DNA of 64,000 bases, taken from Lota lota. Taxonomy: Eukaryota > Chordata > Actinopteri > Gadiformes > Lotidae. Both the position numbers and the translations under genes were made by a program. The notes beneath the pieces are model-generated. The model searched no databases and was not told where the DNA came from. It was given only the letters and a program-made list of their open reading frames with translations. Of the stretch, positions 36,801 through 47,900 are shown in pieces (within the stretch, counting starts at the first letter, position 1; each line of letters begins with the position of its first letter). The stretch spans positions 62,001 through 126,000 of the forward strand of contig JACYXH010000023.1 of assembly GCA_026745465.1 (NCBI GenBank), in the 5' to 3' direction.

Positions 36801-39800
36801 CGTTTTCGCTGTCGCTCTCGTCACTTTCATCCGGAGGCTAATTCCCCGCTGAGCTCATGCTGCCCTCTTCAACACGCAGCAGTCCAGCCTTTCGAAACCC
36901 GTTGATGATAGTGGATTTTTTGACAATGCTCCACACTGTCAGGACCCACTGGCAGACTTGACCATAAGTTGCTCTTCGCATGCGGCCCGTTTTAGTGAAG
37001 GATTTCTCCCCACTTGTCATCCAAGCCTCCCACTGAACACGGAACGCCACCTTAAATGCACGATTTAAACTGATGTCGAGCGGCTGCAAATACTTTGTTG
37101 TGCCCCCAGGAATCACAGCTGGAATTGAGTGAATGATGGGAAGTTTGAGCGTGCTCGATTTAATCTAAACAGTAAACTAAAAAGTGACATTGTTTCACCT
37201 TAACCCGTTCGGCAATTTCATTGGTCTAATGAAAGCTTCATGCTGCCAAAACAATGAGCACCGTCACAGAATGTGTTTTTTTGCTTTTTGAAATCGGGAG
37301 AAATCCATAAATTAGCCGCGTCATTGTTGAAGCCGCGAGGTTCAAAGTGTGGGATAAAAGTAGCGACTTATAGTTCGGAAATTACGGTAGTACAGGTCAC
37401 CTGTATGTGGTCTTATGGGGACATCCAGAAAACTTTTATTTAGTGACCATGGCGTTTCTGACAATTGTATTGTTTATGTAAACAGGGAGACGGAGGACAA
37501 AAAGAGACAAGATGAGATGAAAGAATTAAATAAGGTAAAGTAAATGTCTTCAAGTATACATCATATTATACTGTATGTACTATTGTTTGTAAAATAAATA
37601 TGAATTAAAATACTTCTTTATATTTTGTACCATAATCATAATGATGAATGTTTATTACATACTTATGTCATAAAAGCACTATAGATAGATTGAAAAAAGT
37701 TTGTTGAGAAAAGGTGGTAGCCTTTAATCATAAAGTCTTTTTCTATAATGTGTCCGCTAGTTTCAGGAAGAGAAAAGGCAACAGGAGCTTTCCCGCCAAA
37801 ACGAGACCCTCAGAAGACAGGAGGAGGACGCCGAGAGAGCGTTGAGACAAAAGGTGTGTGGTGTGCATGAAGGTGTTTCTAGTTCTGCCTGACATTTACA
37901 GAAATACAAATGATAATGAAAGTGTTGAATTACATATTGAGTTATATAACGTGTAAATAATGCTTCTACAATAGTTATGAGTAGGCTAATAAAACTGTCT
38001 TTTGATCATGGCAACCAGATATCTACCCTGATCACACCACAGACACCAAGAGAGGAAGCCTCTGGTAAAATACAGTCTACAACTCCACAAAGCAAATCCA
38101 AAAGACAAAAGCTAGAGATGGAAGAATCAAAAGAGGTAAAGAAAATGTCTTCAGATATGAATCATACCGAGTACCGATATGAGTACTTAATAATACCATT
38201 AATTAAAAAAAAAAACTCTAGGAAAGAGGGGGGCGTTATCGCCATGGTTACGGCCCACGACAACTTTGTGATACTCTTTTAGTACCGTCGTTGTGTTTGA
38301 GTGTTATAATGAGTAGCGATGTTGTAAACTAAATGCGCCACACACCGTAGCGTTATACTATATGCGTCCGGGAAGCCTAACCCTCGGACGCAGGTATTAA
38401 ATAAATCGATGCTCAGACGGAGCTTCACCGTCCACACACACCGTAGCGGTATACAAAAAGTTTCCGAAAAGCTCAACTTTCTCTCGGACGCCGCAGTCAC
38501 CGCTGCCCAGGCAGAGCTCCACACGGCCACAATCCGTGCCGGTTTTCTCTAAATTGGGGACTTATTTCAGTAACAGTGATACAATGGAATAGATTACTGT
38601 GTTTACGATCATTTTGGACAAATTACCACGATAAAAAAAAAGGAAAAATGTTTTGGGTTCACTGGCTCTTCAACGTTACGTCACATTGCGTAATGTGGTA
38701 TCGGGCGGTTGTATCTGAGAAGTTTTACGAGTACATGAGCACAGTATCGGGCCGAGTCAGAGTACTGGTATCGGTATCGGTGCATCCCTGCTTCAAAATG
38801 CTTAATTTAATTTTGTACCATTATCATAATAATAATAATGGCAAATGTTTATTACATACAAATTTCATAAAAGCAGAATATTCAAAAGACAGAAGGAGGA
38901 CGCCGAGAGAGCGTTGAGACAAAAGGTGTGTGGTGTGCATGAAGTTGTTTCTAGTTCTGCCTGACATTTACAGAAATACAAATTATAATGAATGTGTTGA
39001 ATTACATATTGAGTTATATAACGTGTAAATAATGCTTCTACAATAGTTATGAGTAGGCTAATAAAACTGTATTTTGATCATGGCAACCAGACCTCTACCC
39101 TGATCACACCACAGACACCAAGAGAGGAAGCCTCTGGTAAAATACAGTCTACAACTCCACAAAGCAAATCCAAAAGACAAAAGCTAGCGATGGAAGAATC
39201 AAAAGAGGTAAAGAAAATGTCTTCAGATATGAATCATATTATACTGTACAATAAATTATACATGAAATATGGATACATGCTTCAAATGCTTAATTTTATT
39301 TTGTACCATTATAATAATAATGACAAATGTTTATTACATACAAATGTCATAAAAGCGCAACATGCAGATAATATCCTTGTGCCCCAGTATAGATGAAGCT
39401 AGAGAAGTAGCTAGACCTTAACTTGCACTGGCTTTCCAACATGAGAAATGGTTCATAATGTAATAATACAGTTTCAGACAGCGAAATGGCAACAGGACCT
39501 TTCCCTCCAACTGGAGACCATCAATAAACGGCAGGACGACTTCGAGAGAGCGCCGAGTCAAATGGTGCGTGGTGTGCATGAAGTAGTTTCTAGTACTGAC
39601 ACTAACATGAAATATTAATTAAAATGCTTAATTATTACTTTTTCTATTATAATAATAATGAGGCATTATTACATACTTATGTCATAAAGACAGTAAATGT
39701 ATATTGAAATAAGGTCTTTGAGAAAAGTATTTTATCATCATGTCCTTTTTATCATGTCCGCTGTTCTCAGGCAGAGAAAAGGAAACAGGATCTTTACCAC

Positions 39801-41470
39801 CAACTAGAGACCATCAATAAACAGCAGGAGTACCTCAAGAGAGCGCTGAGTCAAACGGTGTGTGGTGTGCATGAAGTAGTTTTTTATTCAACCTGACATT
39901 TACAGGAATATATGTTTATTTATTTATTACAAATTAAAATTTACAATACACTAGAATAATAATAATCATGTATTGAATTACTTATTGAATTATATTACGT
40001 GTGAATAGTGCTGCTAAGAGTACTAAAACCATCTTTTGATCATGACAACCAGACCTCCACCCCGAACACACCACAGACACCAAGAGAGGGAACCTCTGGT
40101 AAAATGTGTTTTTGTATTATCTGGGTGGTAAATACTAGAGCCCGACCGATACTGCAGTTTACGGGCCGCTGTCGATACAGATATTAGTAAAAAAAAATTA
40201 CCAGAATCTATATAGTGGCCGATATTCCCCCCAAAAATGTATATATATATTGCGGTACCCTGGGGGTGGAGCAGCTCCTTGGGATTTGCTGCTCATCCTC
40301 CAGCAATGCTTCGGTCCACAGCAACATCCCATTAAAACCATGAGCAAAAGGAACCAATCACACAGAACATGATGGAAAACTGTTAGTGTTGAGAGTGTTT
40401 ACGTGGATGTGCTCAGGAAAAGCATTTAGAGGTTCAACCACAGTAGCGGATTTATAAAGAGGTAATTACATTTATAAATTGACACTATTTGTGTCTAAAG
40501 TTTTCATATCGATGCATAACGGCAAACATATACGCCGATACCGATATACTGTGATAGGCCAATATCGGCTAACTGATATATCGGTTCGGCTCTAGTAAGT
40601 ACTTTATTTTACTTCATCTGTTCTCTTCCCATTCTGTTGTACTTTGTTTTGTTTGTGAGTTAAAGTTGGTACAAACTTGAATATAATATTTCTCTAGCAC
40701 ACAGTATGTCCTCCAGTCATCTGGTAATAACGAATGTATTCTCTTGGTCAAAAATCCCCTCAAGGTATGACTCCCTTTTACCCCCCAGTGACTCCACAAA
40801 GCGAACCAAGCGGGAGAAGATCTATGTCACCACCGATTAGTTTCCCTGTGGAGCCAAGCGGGGGAAAAGAGGCGTTACTGGAGGGCAATCCCAATATCCC
40901 TCAACAAAACCAGGAACAGGTGAAGCAAATTGAAGACTTGACGTGTAGATTGGACCAGCAACGAGCTGAAGAATCTGCACTTAAAGGTATGCTAGTTTGA
41001 TTTAGTACTTTTCTTAAGCTTTTCAGTGCCCCGTTTAATCCTGAGTTTCTCTGTGTACCTGGCAATAAAATACTTGAACCTGAGGTGAGGGAAATAATTG
41101 TGTTGCAATGAAATGTGTCTTTTGTATAAATGTTTGTTGAAAATGATGGTAAGAAGAAGGCCTGTGAAGCCCTTTGAGACCACAACCGTGATGGACTTTT
41201 ATACAAATAAAATCAACACGACTTGTGAGTTGTTAGAACATCAAACACCATGTCATTCCCCATTAGGTGAAGCAGTTGGAGGAGGAGAAGGCCAGCCTTT
41301 CTGCCGAGAATAAACAGTTCAGGTTAAAGTCGGAGGGGGAGCAGACCCTCTCAAAAATACATTATACCACCCAGACCACCTCCTTGGAGCCCCAAGATCA
41401 TGGAGGGGTCGGAAGAATCAGGAGGAGAAGCATTGATGGCTTACTATATGATTTCAGCACAAACAAATAG
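27872..41470 (+). CDS. morc3: MORC3-like copy B, full length but frame-disrupted
   Basis: Exons: 27872-27913, 30960-31032, 31311-31443, 31564-31790, 32229-32380, 33448-33595, 34036-34164, 34606-34725, 34827-34927, 35388-35495, 35753-35881 (CW), 36316-36390, 37486-37534, 37767-37853, 38019-38135, 39091-39207, 39478-39564, 39771-39857, 40053-40098, 40765-40986, 41267-41470. AELIDNA, DNGNG and [10 protein letters not shown] are present. The CW finger reads [17 protein letters not shown], and its last zinc Cys is in the next exon (GSCET). Exon 5 is 152 nt against 151 in A and C, with an extra base near 32319-32327 that shifts the frame. Exon 40765-40986 ends in phase 1 while the last exon reads in phase 0. 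A segment with the 117-nt exon is duplicated (38019 and 39091). Probably a recent pseudogene, unless the extra base is a sequence error. Confidence 0.75.
28475..28568 (+). other. Unidentified exon-like open frame in intron 1 of B
   Basis: Open sequence between a good acceptor (TGTCCTTTAG) and a strong donor (GTGAGT), reading [20 protein letters not shown] and on to FQMYR. It has no match in introns of A or C. The protein is not recognised; it could be an exon of a transposon or of a captured gene. Confidence 0.35.
28706..29165. repeat. 51-bp minisatellite in intron 1 of B
   Basis: About nine units of 51 bp (GGAGGTAGCTGGAGTGCTGG then ATGTTGCTTGACCTGCAGG and TGTGTTTCACT); one unit is shortened. 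Because 51 is a multiple of three, open frames run through it on both strands. No start context or splice sites suggest a gene. Confidence 0.95.
29455..29625. repeat. 31-bp GGCCCCTCCC repeat (flank-module piece inside intron 1 of B)
   Basis: About four units of GGCCCCTCCCACTTGCTGTT plus GGTCTTAACAT, followed by CAGCAGCCAAAGCCAACAC. The same block precedes exon 1 in the flank modules (4288-4360, 44438-44610, 62566-62690). In B it lies downstream of exon 1, so the unit has been rearranged. Confidence 0.75.
33126..33196 (+). other. tRNA-like remnant in intron 5 of B
   Basis: GCTCTACATTGGTAGAGC forms a D-arm/A-box-like hairpin, and CTGGTTCGAATCC is an exact B-box/T-loop. The anticodon loop and acceptor stem do not form, so this is a tRNA-derived repeat rather than a working tRNA. 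It continues the 31-bp array beside it. Confidence 0.45.
36495..37387 (-). mobile_element. pogo/Tigger-like DNA transposon, internally deleted
   Basis: The TIR CCGTAATTTCCGGACTAT pairs with ATAGTTCGGAAATTACGG, flanked by TA on both sides (36493-36494 and 37388-37389). Copy C has the empty site with one TA near 55805. The minus strand (36838-37116) encodes about 92 residues of the C-terminal part of a pogo/Tigger transposase ([20 protein letters not shown], then [10 protein letters not shown]). The rest of the transposase is missing. It inserted in B after the B/C split. Confidence 0.85.
38166..38790. mobile_element. Nested non-autonomous DNA transposons in B tail intron
   Basis: The outer piece ends GGTATCGGTATCGGTGCATC (hAT-like terminus); its other end is truncated at ACCGAGTACCGATATG. 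Inside it, about 38205-38668 is a diverged, reversed relative of the TTAA element at 53233-53875. The site in A2 (21345) and in B's own duplicated segment (39232) is empty. Confidence 0.65.
40136..40594. mobile_element. Non-autonomous hAT-like element in B
   Basis: Same position and same element as 22932-23380 in A2; the TIR is TAGAGCCCGACCGATA and the 8-bp flanks are GTAAATAC and GTAAGTAC. The single mismatch in the flank suggests some age. Confidence 0.9.
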
Positions 41471-41940
41471 ACGTAGAAAAAAATCAATCAATACATACTT
41501 GTTTTATTACATTTCCCGGTTATATTTATCTAAATGGTGATATTACTATTGGTTTTTTCCAGGTATAACACAGTATTTTAGATTCAGTATATAACATTTC
41601 AAAAGCAGTGATAAGGGATTCAACCAATCTCTTCATTCCTCCTTTCCTGCGTTGTCGTTTTGTCTGACTGACTGACTGACTGACTGACTGACATTGGAAC
41701 AGGTCCTTAGTAACATTGGTCCTACTTCACATTGGCCCATGTTGGTTACTACAATTATGGATGCACAGAAAATTAAAAGCTAGGCCTTACAGACCACAGA
41801 ACGTACACGTTATATTCAACACATGCTTGTTTGTTGTATTTAACTGTAAATATTGTTTTATATTATATACAGAGAATTTTGTGGGAACTTTTGTTGGAAG
41901 TAAATATATGAGCAAGGTTTTTACTTGTATATGTAAAGTT
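41471..41940. other. 3' flank of copy B
   Basis: Contains a (CTGA)n tract (about 41663-41692) and a diverged piece of the 3' flank of copies 0/A/A2 (41700-41770). No gene seen. Confidence 0.5.
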
Positions 41941-44910
41941 TGTGTGTTGGATCTTTAATGTGTTCTGAAGCTTAGCATACCTCATTCCCAACTGCCCTCC
42001 CTGATCACTGTTCCTTTATCGGACAAGGCAGACAACCATAGTCTGAACGATGCATTAGAGAGAGGAGGGCTTTGGCTTTTCATAAGGTGTGAACATGTTT
42101 GTTCTTTCTTTCACTGCACATTTACAATCATGTCACAAAAATTGAGAACCCTCTATCTTTGTGGGGTTCTCAAGACCTGTTGGTCTGAGGGGAATCTGTG
42201 TTGGGCTGTGAGACAAAAGAAGGGCCATTTGGGGCTGGAGACCAAGGTCTGGCAGGGAGCAGGATGAGAACAGGATGAAGGTGAATACACATAAATGAAC
42301 CAATAAACTCCTGAAGAGTAGTGGAGGGATAGAGGCTGATGTTTGACAGGGAGGGGGATTAATAACAGGATGAAGACTAAACACATTTATCAACAAAACG
42401 TGGGGGTCAGAGACAGGGCTCTGTGAGGGAGGGGGATAAAACCACAAAGGTGTAACCATATCTAACTGTTAAGCAATTAATACAATCCTCAACAGAAGCC
42501 TATAGAGTCTGCATCCCTTCTAGGTGCGCTGTGTAGGATTCTGTGGCATCTAAAGGAATGGACTTCACTGATGGACAATTATATTCGTACGATAGTTTAA
42601 ATTAGTGTATAATCTCATGAAAATAAGAATTGTGGTTTTGTTATCTTCAAATTAACCCTATACATCTACATTGCGAGCGGGTCGTCTTCCACGGAGCCCA
42701 CCATGATGCACCGCCATGTTTCTACAGTAGCCCAGAAAGGACAGAAGGCTCTAGAGAAGACGTGTTTTAGATTGTAAAGACACTAACTATCTTACTTGTA
42801 AGCTATGGCCCATAGTTGACAGACTAAATACCTAATTAAAATTATAAATCTATCAAGGAATGTCATCACTTGACACTTTGCTACTAGATGCTGTCATTGA
42901 CTATGACATAATTTGGAACAGTACAGGCCACCGTAGCTTCGTCCAAATTGTTTGGAAAGGTTAGGAGAGGGATTCAGTTGGTTGCAATCTGAAACCTCAC
43001 CGCTAGATGCCACTAAATCCTAACCACTGCACCTTCAAAATGTTCTTCTCCTGTTGGGCATAGATTATGTATGATCCATCAGTCAAATGTTTATTTTTGG
43101 GTCTGAGCTGTAAGAATAAACAAAATGAATTGCAGTACTTATCATCAGCTATTGTAATTATTTATATATGCAACAGCATAGCCTACATGTTTAGACTAAT
43201 AAGATACATTTTAAAGTGGCAATGTGTAATATTTTAACCTGCTCGTAACTTACAATAACCTGACCATATCAGTATGCAATGCTGATCGATAGTGATTTCA
43301 ATAATGTTAGCAATAAAATCACATCCTTTAACATGTACATGCTTCAAATGAAAAATTCAGAAGTAAAACAGATAGAAAAAGAAACGTAGCCAGACATAAC
43401 AAAAGGACATAAAGCATCAGAGACAATCAGACATCACTGAATATACTTTTGATGAAAGTTTATATTATATAATTTGGTCTTATGAGAGGGTGGTGAGGAG
43501 CAGTAAGTAGAAAAAGCCTTCAAAAGAAAGGGCAAGGAAAAGGTCCCATAAGGTATTGTTATTGATTACCAATCATATCTAGATAGTCTGCTGTGCACCT
43601 ACTGTACAACACTGACTTTACTTGTACTTTGTTAACAACGTTAGTTCAGTTGATATGGAGTTGAGATGGAGGACATTTTTAACATTTCTCTGAGTCTCAC
43701 CATCCACAACCCCAGTGTATGCCTCGAGTTTGGCTGGAGCTGTAATGACTGGCGCACTAAGATGCTGGCACACTCCACTCATGACGTTTATTTTAGCATC
43801 GGTCGACGATTAAGAACAATTTACATTCTGATTTCAATTTGAGAGATACTTTGTTTTAATGTAAATAAGGGCCAATAGCTTTCCTGTCATCGCTGAGAGG
43901 TCCCTCATCCATTTTATTTTGCCATCAACATCTCAACTATAATTTACAGCAACAATTATGTCAAAGATATGCTTGCATTTATTACAATGAAAACATATTC
44001 AACTTTCTAATTTTAATAGGTCTAAAATATTCCAAGATTGAATATTTCTCAGACCATGTGACCCACTGAGGTCAAACCAGCTTTAATCAATTTTTATGGT
44101 GTAACCCCTTTCATTTACAACTTTTCATCATTCCATATTTCCCTTTGAAAATGTACATGTCATTCTGAATATAGACCTCTGGGGGTCATATAAGAGCTCC
44201 TAGGAAATATGGAAAGATGAAAAGTTGTAAATTGTATAGGACACATCATAGAAGAGATTGAAGTTAGTTTGACCCCTCTTGGTTACATGGTCTTACACAA
44301 GTCACACTAAAAGAAATGGGAGAAAGGTTCACTTTTAAGCTGTTAAAGTGGAAATGTGTAAGATATGCGCCTCTATCGGTTGCTTACATTTACTCAGCAG
44401 AATTCAACAACATTGCAACTGCTCTTGGTCATAATGTGGCCCCTCCCCCTTGCTGTTGGTGTTAACATGGCCCCTCCCACTTGCTGTTGGTCTTAACATG
44501 GCCCCTCCCACTTGCTGTTGGTCTTAACATGGCCCCTCCCACTTGCTGCGGTTGTCAGCAGTCACTCAGTAACAACCAGCAGTCACTCAGTAACAACCAG
44601 CAGCCAAAGCCAACACTGGCCCTTCACTATACACATCCCATCACAAGTGGGAGTGTCCACCCAGATGCTGGATAGATCAGCCTACCAGCCTACCCAGTGG
44701 ACTGTAGCATCTTAGCTGATCCATCCATCCTACATCGAGGTGAACACGCCCACTTGTGATGTCACGAAGTCACGGGGCAGGGCAGATTTAGAACGGGTTT
44801 ATAATGGCCAATCAGACTCACACCTGGTGGGGAAATATGAGTCCTTTAAGTTGTGATTGAGCAGGAAACTGTCAGGCTGTTCCATACTCAGTTAGTTTCA
44901 GTTCCAGAGA
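41940..44910 (+). repeat. Intergenic flank module, copy 2
   Basis: Collinear with 1780-4640, without the solo LTR of that copy. It includes the TIR element at 42532-43035, the 31-bp GGCCCCTCCC repeats (about 44438-44545), a CCAAT box (44808-44812), and AGTTTCAGTTCC at 44894-44905, an ISRE-like motif one T short of the A2/B form. Confidence 0.85.
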
Positions 44911-44912
44911 AC

Positions 44913-47900
44913 ATGGCGGCTGGACAGACGGAACGCGGGGTCCCGCTGAGTACGGTAAGGTTAACATATCATCGGTATCGATTGGTGGAATTATGCCGGT
45001 ACTAATCTTAACGACATACCAGGGTCGAAATCGATCCATGATCACCGCAGAAAAGAAAGCGGGGCGTTCCGGACGTAGCGGGCAACACTGCATTATTCCA
45101 GAGCAACCAATGTCTTGTGTCGATAAAGTTTAAACCACACGTTTTAATGATAGTGAGCTTGTTAAAAGCATCAGAGCACAATGTTCACCATGTTAATACC
45201 GTTGTCATATCGTTATTGTACTGCTAGTGTCAAGGCGCTGCTCCAGGGGGGAGGGGTGGGCGGATCGATCCCAAAATATCGATACTTCAGATACTACGTC
45301 TCGCTTTTGAAGATCGATTCTAGATTCAATAGGATCGATACCAGTTTCCGTTTCTCTCTTCTACGTCGAACCCATTTCATAAAGACTAGAACAAAAGCCA
45401 GGATACAATGAGAACGAGGCTCCATCTGAACCGAAAACAGGTTCCCGTTCAGTGGGGCGTACGAGGTGGTTTCCGTTTTGTGACAAAGTCACATTCATTT
45501 TATTCCCACCAATGTCGAGCTTTGAAGGCTCTAGCCTGCGAATAAATCAGTTGAACCAATCCCATTCAGGTATCTTTGTCATGACAGTCACCATGGTCAC
45601 TGTACATGTTGTAGGACATGGCGAAGGTAACAGCCTAGTTACTTGCTCACACAGTCCACAGCATCCACTGTAAAGTGTCAGCTCCTCCGTTTTGGGACTC
45701 GGTGACTCTGTGGTCTCCTGCTGGTTATTTGGTGTTTTGATCTATGTGCCTGCTTCTGTTGTGCCCCTGTCTACGCCCCTCACCTGTACAACCTGCCATT
45801 GTGTGTTTCCTTCCCTTTTTCCTGCTCACCTGTTCACCATTATGCTAATTACTCAGCCTATTGATGTCCTGTGCTTTCAGTTCCTCATTGTCCGTTTGTT
45901 CTTATGTTTGCTCTTAGCTTACCTAGTGAGTTCCCTCTGCCCTGTAGTCTGCCTGCCTGATGCCTGCCTGTTGATTCCTGCCTGTTGATGCCTGCCTGCT
46001 GCCTGGCTTTTTTGATTCCTGCCTGTTGATTCCTGCCTGCCTGTTTGATTCCTGCCTGTTTTTTGGATTTGCCTACGGTTTTTACCTTTGCCTGCCTCTG
46101 GACTGCTCTACTGACGGTGACCTGGCCCTTTTCTTTGTTCTGATCTTTTGTGTTTTTGCATTCCTCCTGAGAAACAGGAGTTAATTTATGTCCTGGTAGA
46201 GCCGGAATATCCATTCTGCAACAGAGAAAATACAGCAGGCCCAAGTCATACTGCAACTATTCAAACAAATGTATTAAACTATCAAAGTTTTGTTTCTTTG
46301 CCATTATCTTAGTTACGTATAACACATCTATCCATGAAGAGTGCTTATTATGTTCCCTGATCTCACGAAATAGAATGTCAGAACTTCAATACAAACTGAA
46401 GGAAACAGTGGCCCTGTTTTTAGTCCTTGTCCAGTAAAGTTGGTTTCATATTTGATAATTGGTTGGTATTCATTATATTTTCAATAACTTATTTATCCAC
46501 ATGAGAACACTGGTTATTAGTAGTCTTGTAATTGGAGGACGATGAGGAACAATTTCCATCTTTTAATTTCCATTTCTGAGATACTTTGTTTTAATGCAAA
46601 TTAGTGGCAATAGCTTTTCTATGTCCACGCTGAGGTCCAACATCCATTTTACTTTGCCATCAACATCTCAATTACGATGTACAGCAACAATTAGGTCAAA
46701 GATATGCTTGCATTTATTACAATGAAAACATATTCAACATTCTAATTTCAATGTGACGCAGAGGGCTCTAACCAACGTTAATCTCTTTTATGTTGGGTCC
46801 CTCAAATTTGTTAATTCCTCCATATTTCCCTTTCAAAAATATCTATTCCTTTTTTTTAATATTGTAAAATGCAATAGCTCTCAGACCATGTGACCCACTG
46901 AGGTCAAACCAGGTTTAATCTATCCTTATGGCGTAACCCCTTTAATTTATAATTTATCAACATTCCATATTATTTTCTTTCTTCTTTCACTCTGAATATT
47001 GACATCTGTGGGTCATTTAAGAGCTCGTTGAGCTATGTATTTAGCAATATTCAGAAAGGAATATACATTTTTGAAAGGGAAATAAAGGATAAATTAGATT
47101 AAAGTTAGTTTGACCCCTCTGGGTGACCTCTGGGTAGTCTAATTAAGCTATCATAGGCCCATGTTGGCAGCATTAAATGTGGTGTCTAATTACAACATAA
47201 TTTTGCAGTAAGCATCTAACTAGCATATTTTAGATGTGATATGGCATAGTATTTGATGTGGATCATGCACAATGGTGTCTAATAGTGTGTCAGGGACTCC
47301 TATTTTGTTTCTATATGTAGTATAATAGTGTCTAATTACAATATATTTGTGATCTAATACGGCATTATATGCAGTTTCTAATTAGGGTATAACTGTTTGT
47401 CTATTTTCTAATCAAGAACATTATTTCTTGGTTTTGTCAAATTGTATACAAAGTACAGCTTTTTACATCTTATTAGTGTACCGTAAAAGAAAGTGTGACC
47501 AGAATTATTTACATCCTTTGATTTCCATTTCTCAGACACTTGCAAATTAGACAATAGGTTTCCTATGTAATCTCTGACATCCATTTTATTTTTGCCATCA
47601 ACAGCTCAACAACAATTAATAGCATCAAAGATTAGCTGTTTTAGGTTTTTGGTGTATATTTGTTTTTCTATTTTCATTAGCTTATGAATTATTCACATAT
47701 GAGAACATTGGTCAATAGTTTTGTAATCGGGGGACGATGAAGACCAATTTACATCCTATGATTTCTTTTTCTAAGATCCTTTCTTTTAATGCAAATAAGT
47801 GCCAGGGTACGAAGGTTTAATCAGTTTTCCCATCAAAGTCCAAAAAGGAATAAACGATAAAACAGGTCCATTTTCAATTTCTCTTTATTAAACCAAAAAC

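Noticed and set aside
38886-38924. An extra coiled-coil exon in copy B (RRTPRER-like piece)
   Set aside because: Only the 3' half of the 87-nt exon remains and no acceptor precedes it; it is a leftover of the local duplication.
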